Shown here piece after piece: positions 34,691 through 43,580 of a DNA stretch of 64,000 nt. How positions within the stretch are numbered: position 1 is the stretch's first letter; each line of letters opens with the position of its first letter. This stretch comes from Nonomuraea basaltis (lineage in GTDB: Bacteria; Actinomycetota; Actinomycetes; Streptosporangiales; Streptosporangiaceae): assembly GCF_005893125.1 (NCBI RefSeq), contig NZ_VCJS01000024.1:30265-94264 (forward strand), in the 5' to 3' direction. The translations under genes were made by a program, and so were the position numbers. The notes below the pieces were generated by a model that was not told the DNA's origin, searched no databases, and was given only the letters and a program-made list of their open reading frames with translations.

Positions 34691-35785
34691 TCAGTAGGCG
34701 ATGACCTGGAGCCCTCGCTTGGCGCCGATATTACCGCGAAGTTCCTCTGGGATGGAGATCCGGGCGGGGTCGCCGTCGGAGACGTAGCGCTCGCCAGGGT
34801 GCCTGTCCAGCCACTCCAGCCAGTGCTGCGAGCACCACGTGCGGCACTCGCCCCTCTTGCCGTTGCTTTGGATGCGCTGGATCGCTCCCCGGTCGAAATT
34901 TTTCGCGTAGGGCGAAACCGACGGCTCGGCTCCCGCGAGAAATACGCCTGCGAAATCATACCGCGTGCCGTCCCAAGATCCGGTTCGCGCCGCCTTCTTG
35001 CCGCGGGGCAGTGTCCCGTACGGCAGCGCCATGGTCCTGGACGAAGGCACGCCGAGCTTCTCCAGCAGCCGCTCGAGCCGGACGATCTGCTCGTGGACCT
35101 TCTTCCTCTTGAGCGCGCGCAGATTGCGGTGGCCCCAGGTGTGGTTGGCCACCTCGTGACCGTGGTCGACCAGCCACCGCACGGCGGTCGCCTGGGAGGC
35201 GTGGTCGCGCAGCCCGAACGGCTCCTTGTTGATCCAGAACGTGGCGACCGGCCGGAACGACGGATATTTGCCGGCCACCTCCTGGATCACGGCCACGGCC
35301 GTGCCGGGGACGGGGTTGCCGTCGACGCCGAGCGCGAAGTGGCTCGGATGCCCGTCGTCGAACGTCAGCACGACCGGGAACTTGCCCGCCGGCACCTGGA
35401 TGTCGCCGGTGGCGAACTCCCTGGCGGTGATCGGCACGTATCCCCGCTCGGCCAGCCTCTCCAGCTCCTTCCTGAGCTGGTCGGGCGTCCGGTCGATGGA
35501 GGCCAGCGGCTTGGTGACGATCCGGTGGTACATCATGACCGGCACCAGCCCCAGCTCGTTGGCGCTCACCTGCCGGGCGAACTCTGGCGTGGCCACGACC
35601 CCGGGCGGCTCGCCGACCGGGGTCAGGGTGGGCGGCGCGACGCTGTTCTGCACCTCGGCCCCCAAGGGCGACCGGGCGTGCGGCCGCCCCTCGGACGGCA
35701 TGAGGCCCAACCCGATGATCGCCACGGTGACCACGACGACGTTCGCGATGCCGATGATCCGCGCGAGTGACGCTGATATCCGCAC
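34691..35785 (-). CDS. Polysaccharide deacetylase family protein (membrane-anchored)
   Basis: A 364-residue extracytoplasmic deacetylase with the NodB homology fold. An N-terminal membrane anchor or signal (about residues 8-30) precedes a Pro-rich linker. The metal/catalytic motif 1 is VVLTFDDGHPS near residue 140, and motif 2 is HEVANHTWGH around 210. The C-terminal GTLPRG and later segments complete the barrel. It likely removes N-acetyl groups from cell-wall glycans (inference). It lies between the polA terminator and the rpsA leader. Confidence 0.9.
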   Translation of the reverse strand: MRISASLARIIGIANVVVVTVAIIGLGLMPSEGRPHARSPLGAEVQNSVAPPTLTPVGEPPGVVATPEFARQVSANELGLVPVMMYHRIVTKPLASIDRTPDQLRKELERLAERGYVPITAREFATGDIQVPAGKFPVVLTFDDGHPSHFALGVDGNPVPGTAVAVIQEVAGKYPSFRPVATFWINKEPFGLRDHASQATAVRWLVDHGHEVANHTWGHRNLRALKRKKVHEQIVRLERLLEKLGVPSSRTMALPYGTLPRGKKAARTGSWDGTRYDFAGVFLAGAEPSVSPYAKNFDRGAIQRIQSNGKRGECRTWCSQHWLEWLDRHPGERYVSDGDPARISIPEELRGNIGAKRGLQVIAY

Positions 35786-35844
35786 TGAACTCCCGTGGCG
35801 CTGGGGGGAAAAAAGACACCTCAGGGTACTAGTGACGGATCGAA

Positions 35845-35866
35845 GACGCCCGGCTTTCCGGGCGTC
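35845..35866 (-). terminator. Hairpin terminator of polA
   Basis: A perfect 9-base stem GACGCCCGG/CCGGGCGTC with a CTTT loop lies about 40 bases downstream of the polA stop on the minus strand. Confidence 0.75.
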
Positions 35867-35907
35867 GGCTATCGCGAGCCGCTATCGGCCGATCCCGGCG
35901 CCCGGCG

Positions 35908-38598
35908 TCAGTGGCCGGCGTCCTCCCAGGTGCGCCCCACGCCCACGGAGACCTCCAGCGGGAGGCGGAGCCGGTAGGCGGCGTTCATCTGGTCGCACAC
36001 GAGCTGGGTGAGCTGCTCCAGCTCCCCTGGCGCCACCTCGAACACCAGCTCGTCGTGGACCTGCAGCAGCATCCTGGAGCCCAGCCCTTCCTCGCGGATC
36101 GCCTGGTGGACGTTGAGCATGGCGACCTTGATGATGTCGGCCGCCGAGCCCTGGATGGGGGCGTTGAGCGCCATCCGCTCGGCCATCTCGCGGCGCTGGC
36201 GGTTGTCGCTGGTGAGGTCGGGCAGGTAGCGGCGGCGGCCCATGATGGTCTCGGTGTAGCCGTCGACGCGCGCCTGGGAGACGATGGCGTGCAGGAAGTC
36301 GCGCACGCCGCCGAACTCCTGGAAGTATTCCTCCTTCAGCGCCCGAGCCTCGGCCACCGGGATGTTGAGCTGCCCGGCCAGCCCGAAGTCGGACAGGCCG
36401 TAGGCCAGGCCGTAGTTCATCGCCTTGATGCGGGCGCGCAGTTCGCCGTCGATCTGCTCGGGCGGCAGGTCGAACACCCGCGCCGCGGTGGCCTGGTGGA
36501 AGTCGTGGCCGGACTCGAAGGCAGCGATCAGCGCCTCGTCGCCCGACAGGTGGGCCATGATGCGCAGCTCGATCTGGCTGTAGTCGGCGGTCAGCAGCGT
36601 CTCGTAGCCCTGGCCGACCACGAAGCCCTGCCGGATGCGGCGGCCCTCGGCGGTGCGGATCGGGATGTTCTGCAGGTTGGGCTTCTCCGACGACAGTCGG
36701 CCGGTGGCGGCGATGATCTGGTTGAACGTGGTGTGGATGCGCCCGTCGTCGGCGATCTCCTTGATCAGGCCCTCGACCGTGGTGCGCAGCTTCTGCTGGT
36801 CGCGGTGGCGCAGCATGATCGTGGGCAGCTCGTGCTCGGTCTGGGTGGCGAGCCAGGCGAGCTGGTCGGCGTCGGTGCTGTAGCCGGTCTTGATCGGCTT
36901 CGTCTTGGGCAGGCCGAGCTTGGTGAAGAGGATCTCCTGCAGCTGCTTGGGCGAGCCCAGGTTGAACTGCTCGCCGACGACCCTGTGGGCCTCCTCGACG
37001 GCGTGCTTGACCGCGGCGCCGAACTCCGCCTCGAGGCCGGCGAAGTATTCGCTGTCGACGGCGATGCCCGCCCGCTCCATCTCGGCCAGCACGGTCAGCA
37101 GCGGCAGCTCGACGTCGCCGAGGAGCTGGGTGCCGCCGCGCCCGGCGAGGAAGCGCTCCATGGACTCGGCCAGCTCGCGCACGGCGTGGGCGCGCAGTGC
37201 GAGCTCCTTGGCCGGGGCGTCCTCGTCGTCGCCGAACAGCGCGGCCTGCCCGTTGGACTCCTCCTCGGCCCGCAGCTCGCGGTGGAGGTAGCGGCGGGCC
37301 AGGTCTTCCAGCGCGAACGTGCGCTGCCCGGGCATGGCCAGGTAGGCGGCCACGGCCGTGTCGCAGCTGAGACCGCGCAGCTCCATGCCCTGCGCCCAGA
37401 GGGCCAGCATCGGCCCCTTGGCGTCGTGGACGGCCTTGGGCTTGGTGTCGTCGGCCAGCCAGGCCCGCAGGGCCGCCTCGTCGTTCTCGGTGAGCTTGAC
37501 GGGGTCGATGTGGGCGGCGGTGCCACCGGGCGAGGCGATGGCGATGCCGTCGACGCGCCCGGTGCCGCTGCCGTAGACGCCCTTGAAGGCGAGCCCGGCG
37601 CGGCCCTCGGGCAGCGCGGACAGCCAGCCCGCCACGCGGTCGGGGCCGAGCAGCACGGTCTCGACCTCGAAGCCCTGATCGGGCTCCTGCTCGCCGGTGC
37701 CCAGCACCTTGAACACCCGCTCGCGCAGCTCACCGCGGATCTGCAGGGTGTCGAACAGCTTGTTGATCTCCTCGCGCTCCCAGGGGCCCTGCTTGAGGTC
37801 GTCGAGCTCGGCCTCCAACGACACGTCACGCAGCAGCTCGGTGAGCCGCCGGTTCATCAGCACCTGGGCGACGTGCTCGCGCAGCTTGTCACCGACCTTG
37901 CCCTTGACCTCGTCGACCCGGTCGACGAGCGCGGTCAGCGAGCCGAACTCGCGCACCCACTTGGCCGCGGTCTTCTCCCCCACGCTGGGGATGCTCAACA
38001 GGTTGTCGCTGGGGTCGCCGCGCAGCGCGGCGAAGTCGGGGTATTGCGCCGGGGTCAGGCCGTATTTCTCCTGGACCGCCTCGGGCGTGAACCTGGTCAT
38101 GTCGCTGATGCCGCGCCGGGTCATCAGGACGGTGACGTGCTCGTCGACGAGCTGCAGCGCGTCGCGGTCGCCGGTGACGATCAGGACGTTCATCCCCTGG
38201 ACGGAGGCGCGGGTGGCCAGCGTGGCGATGAGGTCGTCGGCCTCGAACCCCGGCTTGGACAGGCGCGGGATGCGCAGCGTGTCGAGCAGCTCGAAGATGA
38301 GCTGCATCTGGCCGCGGAAATCCTCGGGCGTCTCGGCCCTGTTGGCCTTGTAGTCGGCGTATTCCTCATGGCGGAATGTCGGCTCCGACCGGTCGAAGGC
38401 CACCGCCACGTGGGTCGGCTGCTCATCGCGCAGGACGTTCGTCAGCATCGAGGTGAACCCGTAGACCGCCTCGGTGTGCTGACCGTCCGTGGTCATGAGG
38501 TTGGCGTCTTTGAGCGCGTAGAACGCGCGATAGGCCAGGGAATGCCCGTCGAGCAGCAATAGGCACGGGCGGCTGGGGGTCACTTCACTCTTCGGCAC
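35908..38598 (-). CDS. polA: DNA polymerase I
   Basis: The 896-residue Pol I for Okazaki fragment maturation and repair gap filling. The N-terminal 5'-3' exonuclease domain (about residues 1-300) has DGHSLAYRAFYAL and GDRDALQLV. The middle 3'-5' exonuclease-like domain appears to lack the canonical DEDD residues, as is usual in actinobacteria. The C-terminal polymerase carries DYSQIELRIMAHLSGD, MNYGLAYG (O-helix) and LQVHDELVFE with the catalytic Asp. Full length for the family. Confidence 0.98.
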   Translation of the reverse strand: MPKSEVTPSRPCLLLLDGHSLAYRAFYALKDANLMTTDGQHTEAVYGFTSMLTNVLRDEQPTHVAVAFDRSEPTFRHEEYADYKANRAETPEDFRGQMQLIFELLDTLRIPRLSKPGFEADDLIATLATRASVQGMNVLIVTGDRDALQLVDEHVTVLMTRRGISDMTRFTPEAVQEKYGLTPAQYPDFAALRGDPSDNLLSIPSVGEKTAAKWVREFGSLTALVDRVDEVKGKVGDKLREHVAQVLMNRRLTELLRDVSLEAELDDLKQGPWEREEINKLFDTLQIRGELRERVFKVLGTGEQEPDQGFEVETVLLGPDRVAGWLSALPEGRAGLAFKGVYGSGTGRVDGIAIASPGGTAAHIDPVKLTENDEAALRAWLADDTKPKAVHDAKGPMLALWAQGMELRGLSCDTAVAAYLAMPGQRTFALEDLARRYLHRELRAEEESNGQAALFGDDEDAPAKELALRAHAVRELAESMERFLAGRGGTQLLGDVELPLLTVLAEMERAGIAVDSEYFAGLEAEFGAAVKHAVEEAHRVVGEQFNLGSPKQLQEILFTKLGLPKTKPIKTGYSTDADQLAWLATQTEHELPTIMLRHRDQQKLRTTVEGLIKEIADDGRIHTTFNQIIAATGRLSSEKPNLQNIPIRTAEGRRIRQGFVVGQGYETLLTADYSQIELRIMAHLSGDEALIAAFESGHDFHQATAARVFDLPPEQIDGELRARIKAMNYGLAYGLSDFGLAGQLNIPVAEARALKEEYFQEFGGVRDFLHAIVSQARVDGYTETIMGRRRYLPDLTSDNRQRREMAERMALNAPIQGSAADIIKVAMLNVHQAIREEGLGSRMLLQVHDELVFEVAPGELEQLTQLVCDQMNAAYRLRLPLEVSVGVGRTWEDAGH

Positions 38599-38660
38599 AC
38601 ACGCAGCCTAGTCTGCGACTGCGACAGAAAACCTGAGCTCGGAAGAGTGGAGACGTCCCT

Positions 38661-39074
38661 TTGACACAGACCAACCCCCTGGATCTCGCGCTGTGCAGAA
38701 GCATGCACGAGGGCACGCTCCCCGACCGCATGGGCCTCGAGTTCCTCGAGGCCGGCCCCGAGCGGGTCGTGGGCCGGATGCCGGTCCAGGGCAACACCCA
38801 GCCCTACGGGGTGCTGCACGGGGGCGCCTCGGCGGTGCTGGCCGAGACCCTGGGCTCGGTGGCGGCGGCCATCCACGCGGGTCCCGACCGCATCGCGCTC
38901 GGCATCGAGATCAACGCCACCCACCACCGCGCCGCCTCCACCGGGTACGTCACCGGTGTCGCGACCAGGTTGCACACGGGCCGCACCTTGGCGACGTATG
39001 ACATCGAGATCACCGATGATCAGGGACGGCGCGTCTGCACCTCTCGCCTCACTTGCATGCTGCGCGACCGCTGA
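38661..39074 (+). CDS. Hotdog-fold PaaI-type thioesterase
   Basis: A 137-residue acyl-CoA thioesterase of the PaaI/YbdB type. The catalytic region NTQPYGVLHGGASAVLAETLGS holds the HGG motif on the long hotdog helix, and INATHHRAA is the second strand pattern. TTG 38661 is used with GGAG nine bases upstream; ATG 38703 is an alternative. It is divergent from polA and separated from the liv operon by the long leader region. Confidence 0.9.
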   Translation: MTQTNPLDLALCRSMHEGTLPDRMGLEFLEAGPERVVGRMPVQGNTQPYGVLHGGASAVLAETLGSVAAAIHAGPDRIALGIEINATHHRAASTGYVTGVATRLHTGRTLATYDIEITDDQGRRVCTSRLTCMLRDR

Positions 39075-39133
39075 CGCTCCGGTCACTTCGGCCGATTCTT
39101 TGCGCATCGCCCCCGCGGGTCGCTACGGTGGTC

Positions 39134-39253
39134 CGAACGCGAGCCCGCGGGGGAGGCCCGGTAGATAACGTGTAGCGGTCCCGCGCATGCGGGGATGTTC
39201 CCGTGTACGGCCGGGAACCCTACATGGCCCCAAAGGCCGCCCCCGCGGGTTCG
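39134..39253 (+). ncRNA. Candidate structured RNA upstream of the liv operon
   Basis: The 432-base gap before livH holds a foldable block. Helix P1 pairs CGAA and CCCGCGGGGG (39134-39153) with CCCCCGCGGG and TTCG (39240-39253), extended inward by GGCC/GGCC. P2 is TGTAG/CTACA (39171-75 with 39220-24). P3 is CCCGC-gcat-GCGGG (39180-93). P4 is GTTCCCG/CGGGAAC with an 8-base loop (39197-218). A promoter-like TTGCGC-N18-TACGGT (39100-39129) would start the RNA near 39136, and a T-rich stretch (39260-39290) follows. A further CCCCCGCGGG copy at 39110-39119 could compete for P1. It is not a family I recognise. Confidence 0.6.
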
Positions 39254-39352
39254 TCCACCGCTTCCGGGCTATCGTTATCTTTTCGTTTCCGCAAAGAGCC
39301 AGGCGTCTCCCTCGATTTAGCCCCTGACCTGGCTTATTGTTTCCTCACGTGA

Positions 39353-39393
39353 GTGACACGCAGTTGTCACTAATTGGTGACGAACGGTACTGA
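39353..39393 (+). promoter_or_regulatory. Palindrome-laced promoter of the liv operon
   Basis: Overlapping inverted repeats GTGACA-cgcagt-TGTCAC (39353-39370) and GTCAC-taattg-GTGAC (39366-39381) surround a candidate -35 TTGTCA (39364-39369). That element is followed after 18 bases by -10 TACTGA (39388-39393). It lies about 115 bases before livH. The three GTGAC half-sites suggest a repressor or activator site on the promoter. Confidence 0.6.
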
Positions 39394-39506
39394 ACCGGGC
39401 GGCGCCCGATTAAGCTCCCGCCATTGCATCCCAGTTGTGCCTGCGATGCGCGCGTGTCGAGATGGAGGGGCACAACCCCGCCTTGACCTAACTTGAGGGA
39501 GCACCA

Positions 39507-40796
39507 TTGCGCAGAGCCGTGATCGCGTTCACGGCCTTCCTGGGTGGACTCATCTTCCTGCTGGCCGGACCCGCCCACGCGGGTCCCGCCGACTGCCAGG
39601 GACTGAGGGGAACACTCAAACTCCAAGGCCAGCCAGTGAACGGCGCCAAAATCGCGGTGACCACCGAAGGCGGGCAACCCGTCAAGGAGGTCACCACCAA
39701 CGCTCAAGGCACCTGGGACGTTCAGGTAGACAAACCAGGCAAGTACAAGGTCACCCTGGACCCCAGCAGCCTTCCGCAGAACGCCCAGGTGCGCGGTGGC
39801 ATCAACGTCCGCACGCCGACCGTCTATGAGGGCAACTGCTCCGCGGTCCTGTTCGCCCTCCAGCCCAAGACGGCTCCGGGCCAGGAGCCGCAGGACGAAA
39901 CCGGCGGCAGCACGTTCTGGACGCAGGCCGCGCAGCTGACCTTCGAGGGGCTCAACCTCGGCCTCATCATCGCCCTGGCCGCGCTCGGTCTGTCGCTCAT
40001 CTACGGCACGACCGGCCTGACCAACTTCGCCCACGGCGAGCTGGTCACGCTCGGCGCCCTTCTCGCCTACGCGTTCAACGTGGGCTTCGGGCTCCATCTG
40101 ATACCCGCCGCGGTGATCGCGGTCGTGGCGGCAGGCGCACTCGGCTACGGCCAGGACCGCCTGTTCTGGGGCCAGCTGCGCAGGCGCGGCACCGGCACCA
40201 TCGCCATGATGATCATCTCGATCGGCGTGGCGCTCTTCATGCGCTACGCCTTCCTGATCTTCTTCGGCGGCCAGACGGAGGCCTACGCGCAGTACACCGC
40301 GCAGCCGGGCATCGAGCTCGGGCCCATCTCCGCCGCCCCGAAGAACTTCTTCGCCATGGGCATCGAGCTGGCCGTCCTGGTCGTCGTCGGCTTCGCGCTG
40401 ATGCGCACCCGGACCGGCAAGGCGGCTCGCGCCGTGGCCGACAACCCCGCGCTCGCGGCCTCGTCCGGCATCAACGTCGACCGGGTGATCAGGATCATCT
40501 GGACCATGGGTGGCGCCATCGCCGCGCTGGCCGGCATCATGCTCGGGCTCTCGCAGAACCTGAAGTACACGATGGGCCAGGACATCCTGCTGCTCATCTT
40601 CGCCGGCGTGACGCTCGGCGGCCTCGGCACCGCGTTCGGCGCCCTGGTCGGCTCGCTCGTGGTGGGCCTGTTCATCCAGGTCTCCACGCTGTGGGTGCCA
40701 CCAGAGCTCAAGAGCGTCGGCGCGCTGGCCGTGCTCATCATCGTGCTCCTCGTCCGGCCACAGGGCATCCTGGGCCGCCGCGAGCGGATCGGCTGA
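39507..40796 (+). CDS. livH: Branched-chain amino acid ABC transporter permease LivH with exported N-terminal domain
   Basis: A 429-residue fusion. Residues 1-27 are a signal-like sequence (AFLGGLIFLLAGPAHAGPA). Residues 30-125 form a beta-sandwich like the carboxypeptidase regulatory domain (GTLKLQGQPVNGAKIAVTTEGG, then TNAQGTWDVQV), with two Cys that may pair. From about residue 150 the LivH permease begins (GLNLGLIIALAALGLSLIYGTTGLTNFAHGE) with about eight helices. Standard LivH is about 300 residues. TTG 39507 follows GAGGGAG at good spacing. First gene of livHMGF. Confidence 0.93.
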   Translation: MRRAVIAFTAFLGGLIFLLAGPAHAGPADCQGLRGTLKLQGQPVNGAKIAVTTEGGQPVKEVTTNAQGTWDVQVDKPGKYKVTLDPSSLPQNAQVRGGINVRTPTVYEGNCSAVLFALQPKTAPGQEPQDETGGSTFWTQAAQLTFEGLNLGLIIALAALGLSLIYGTTGLTNFAHGELVTLGALLAYAFNVGFGLHLIPAAVIAVVAAGALGYGQDRLFWGQLRRRGTGTIAMMIISIGVALFMRYAFLIFFGGQTEAYAQYTAQPGIELGPISAAPKNFFAMGIELAVLVVVGFALMRTRTGKAARAVADNPALAASSGINVDRVIRIIWTMGGAIAALAGIMLGLSQNLKYTMGQDILLLIFAGVTLGGLGTAFGALVGSLVVGLFIQVSTLWVPPELKSVGALAVLIIVLLVRPQGILGRRERIG

Positions 40797-40812
40797 TCGG
40801 GGGAGGATCAGA

Positions 40813-41811
40813 ATGGACTGGATCACGATCTTCAGCACCACCATCAAGGCCGCCATCGGCGTGGAGACGGTGCTCTACGGGCTCGCCGCCATCGGCATCA
40901 ATATCCACTTCGGCTACACCGGCCTGCTCAACTTCGGCCAGGCCGCGTTCATGGGCGTGGCCGGCTACGGGCTGGCCGTCACCGTCACCGTCCTGGGCCT
41001 GCCCTTCTGGATCGGCATCATCATCGGCCTGGCGGCCGCGGTGCTCCTGGCGATCATCATGGGCATACCGACGCTGCATCTGCGCGCCGACTACCTGGCC
41101 ATCGTCACCATCGCGGTGGCCGAGATCATCCGGCTCGTCTTCCGCTCCGTGCAGTTCAAGAGCGTCTTCGGCGGCTCCGACGGACGGCGCGGCTTCTCGG
41201 AAGGGTTCTACGCGCTCAACCCCTTCCCCGAAGGGGACTACGGCTTCAACCTCGGCCCGGTGCCGCTCTTCTTCCCCCACTGGCAGCTGTGGGTGATACT
41301 CGTCGGCTGGGTGCTGATCGCCCTGTGCTGTGGCATGGTCTACCTGCTGATGAAGAGCCCATGGGGCCGCGTGCTCAAGGCCATCCGCGAGGACGAGGAC
41401 GCGGTACGCAGCCTGGGCAAGAACGTCTTCTCGTACAAGATGCAGTCGCTCATCCTGGGCGGCGTCGTCGGCTGTCTCGGCGGCTTCGTGTACGGCCTGG
41501 CCTTCGGCTCGGTCCAGCCGGACATCTTCGGCACCGAGACCACCTTCTTCCTCTACACGATGGTCATCCTGGGCGGCGCCGCACGCGTGCTCGGCCCCAT
41601 CGTCGGGTCGATGATGTTCTGGGTGCTGCTCGTCCTGGTCTACGGCATCCTGACCGAGGCGGTCAGCTCCGGGTACATCACCTTCATGGACACCAGTCAA
41701 GTCGGTGCGTTCCGGTACATCTTCGTCGGTCTCGGCCTCATCCTGCTGCTCGTCTTCCGGCCACAGGGCATCTTCGGTGACAAGAGGGAGATAGCAATCG
41801 ATGCACGCTGA
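40813..41811 (+). CDS. livM: Branched-chain amino acid ABC transporter permease LivM
   Basis: A 332-residue second permease of the importer, with about nine helices. The family-typical INIHFGYTGLLNFGQAAFMGVAGYG opens it, and the coupling segment MKSPWGRVLKAIREDEDAVRSLGKN lies in the middle. It starts 16 bases after livH behind GGGGAGG, and its end overlaps livG by 11 bases. Confidence 0.95.
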   Translation: MDWITIFSTTIKAAIGVETVLYGLAAIGINIHFGYTGLLNFGQAAFMGVAGYGLAVTVTVLGLPFWIGIIIGLAAAVLLAIIMGIPTLHLRADYLAIVTIAVAEIIRLVFRSVQFKSVFGGSDGRRGFSEGFYALNPFPEGDYGFNLGPVPLFFPHWQLWVILVGWVLIALCCGMVYLLMKSPWGRVLKAIREDEDAVRSLGKNVFSYKMQSLILGGVVGCLGGFVYGLAFGSVQPDIFGTETTFFLYTMVILGGAARVLGPIVGSMMFWVLLVLVYGILTEAVSSGYITFMDTSQVGAFRYIFVGLGLILLLVFRPQGIFGDKREIAIDAR

Positions 41812-42739
41812 CACCACGATCAATGACCGCAAAGCCGCAGCGCTGGCCGTCTTCAAGGACCTGGCCCGCGAGCCCGGAGTGCCCAAGCCGGACCCGATCC
41901 TGGTGGTGGACAACGTGGTGCGCCGGTTCGGCGGCCTGACCGCCGTCGAGGTGGGGCACGTCGAGATCCAGCGCGGCTCCATCACCGCGCTGATCGGCCC
42001 CAACGGCGCGGGCAAGACCACGTTCTTCAACCAGCTCACCGGCTTCGACACGGCCGACTCCGGCTCGTGGACGTTCAACGGGCGCTCCATGAGCGGCGTG
42101 CCCGCGCACAAGGTGGCCCGCTCGGGCATGGTGCGCACCTTCCAGCTCACCAAGGCGCTGTCCAGGCTGACGGTGCTGGAGAACATGCGCCTGGGCGCCC
42201 AGCAGCAGAAGGGCGAGAACTTCTGGCGAGCCCTCGTGCCGAGCTTCTGGCGCGGGCAGGAGGACGAGATCACGGAGCGGGCCGAAGAGCTGCTGACCCG
42301 GTTCAAGCTCGACGCCAAGCGCGACGACTTCGCCGGGTCGCTGTCCGGCGGCCAGCGCAAGCTGCTGGAGATGGCCCGCGCCCTCATGGTTCAGCCCGAG
42401 CTGGTCATGCTCGACGAGCCCATGGCCGGCGTCAACCCGGCGCTGACCCAGTCGCTGCTCGGCCACGTCAAGGACCTGCGCGAGCAGGGCATGACGGTGC
42501 TGTTCGTCGAGCACGACATGGACATGGTCCGCGACATCAGCGACTGGGTGATCGTCATGGCGCAGGGCGCGGTCATCGCCGAGGGCCCGCCGTCGACGAT
42601 CATGTCCGACGACCGCGTGATCGACGCCTACCTGGGTTCCCACCACGACGCGCCCCTTTCGGAAAGCGAGCTCGAGGCTCAGCTTCACGAGGCTGAGGCG
42701 GCTCTCGAGGCCGAGATCGAAGAGGAGACGCAGAAGTGA
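41801..42739 (+). CDS. livG: Branched-chain amino acid ABC transporter ATP-binding protein LivG
   Basis: A 312-residue ATPase with Walker A GPNGAGKTT near residue 68, signature LSGGQRKLLEMARAL and Walker B LVMLDEPMAGVNP. The LivG-type C-terminus (IVMAQGAVIAEGPPSTIM) and an extra Glu/Ala-rich tail of about 30 residues follow. ATG 41801 overlaps livM, and the stop overlaps the livF GTG by four bases, so the proteins are translationally coupled. Confidence 0.95.
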   Translation: MHADTTINDRKAAALAVFKDLAREPGVPKPDPILVVDNVVRRFGGLTAVEVGHVEIQRGSITALIGPNGAGKTTFFNQLTGFDTADSGSWTFNGRSMSGVPAHKVARSGMVRTFQLTKALSRLTVLENMRLGAQQQKGENFWRALVPSFWRGQEDEITERAEELLTRFKLDAKRDDFAGSLSGGQRKLLEMARALMVQPELVMLDEPMAGVNPALTQSLLGHVKDLREQGMTVLFVEHDMDMVRDISDWVIVMAQGAVIAEGPPSTIMSDDRVIDAYLGSHHDAPLSESELEAQLHEAEAALEAEIEEETQK

Positions 42740-43527
42740 ACGCCGCAGAGCCTGCCGAGTCGAAGGCGGCCGTCACCGACCGCAGCGCACACCTGGAGGG
42801 CGCCGAGGACGCCGTGCTGCGGTGCGACGAGCTGATCGCCGGCTACCTGCCGGGCGTCAACATCCTCAACGGCTCCGACCTCTACGTCAAAGACGGCGAG
42901 CTGATCGGCATCATCGGCCCCAACGGCGCCGGGAAGTCGACGCTGCTCAAGGCCATGTTCGGGCTGGTCAACATCCGCAGCGGCACGGTGCTGCTCAAGG
43001 GTGAGAACATCACGAACATGAAGGCGCACTCACTGGTCTCGCGCGGCGTCGGCTACGTCCCGCAGAACAACAACGTCTTCCCCAGCCTCACCATCGAGGA
43101 GAACCTTGAGATGGGTGCCTACCAGGTGCCCGCGAAGTTCAAGGAGCGCTTCGAGTTCGTCGCCGAGCTGTTCCCCGCGCTCAAGGAACGGCGCAAGCAG
43201 CGCGCCGGCTCCCTGTCCGGCGGTGAGCGGCAGATGGTCGCGATGGCCCGGGCCCTCATGACCGAGCCGTCGGTGCTGCTGCTCGACGAGCCGTCCGCCG
43301 GCCTGTCCCCCAAGCTGCAGGACCTGGTGTTCCTCCAGGCCCAGCAGATCAACAAGGCGGGCGTGACGGTGGTCATGGTGGAGCAGAACGCGCGCCGCTG
43401 CCTGCAGATCTGCCACCGCGGCTACGTCCTCGACCAGGGCCGCAACGCCTACACCGGCACCGGGCGGCAGCTCGCCAACGACCCCAAGGTCATCGAGCTG
43501 TACCTCGGCACGCTGGCCAAGGCGTAA
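42736..43527 (+). CDS. livF: Branched-chain amino acid ABC transporter ATP-binding protein LivF
   Basis: A 263-residue second ATPase of the importer. Walker A is GPNGAGKST, and SLVSRGVGYVPQNNNVFPSLTIEENL is the LivF-typical Q-loop region. LSGGERQMVAMARAL and LLLDEPSAGLSP follow. GTG 42736 overlaps livG (GTGA). Last gene of the operon, directly followed by a strong terminator. Confidence 0.95.
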   Translation: MNAAEPAESKAAVTDRSAHLEGAEDAVLRCDELIAGYLPGVNILNGSDLYVKDGELIGIIGPNGAGKSTLLKAMFGLVNIRSGTVLLKGENITNMKAHSLVSRGVGYVPQNNNVFPSLTIEENLEMGAYQVPAKFKERFEFVAELFPALKERRKQRAGSLSGGERQMVAMARALMTEPSVLLLDEPSAGLSPKLQDLVFLQAQQINKAGVTVVMVEQNARRCLQICHRGYVLDQGRNAYTGTGRQLANDPKVIELYLGTLAKA

Positions 43528-43539
43528 ATCCCGATCCAG

Positions 43540-43579
43540 ACGGCGAAGGGGCTCCCCAGGGGGCCCCTTCGCCGTTTTT
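43540..43579 (+). terminator. Rho-independent terminator of livHMGF
   Basis: A 13-base stem ACGGCGAAGGGGC/GCCCCTTCGCCGT with a 10-base loop is followed by TTTT. It is the clearest classical intrinsic terminator in the window. Confidence 0.93.
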
Positions 43580-43580
43580 A

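Noticed and set aside
33200..38562. Long plus-strand frames opposite rpsA, the deacetylase and polA
   Set aside because: Shadows of core genes; no start context and no family similarity.
39134..39253. Known riboswitch, T-box, 6S or SRP RNA
   Set aside because: None of the conserved sequence blocks of those classes that I know could be placed in the fold, so only an unassigned structured RNA is reported.
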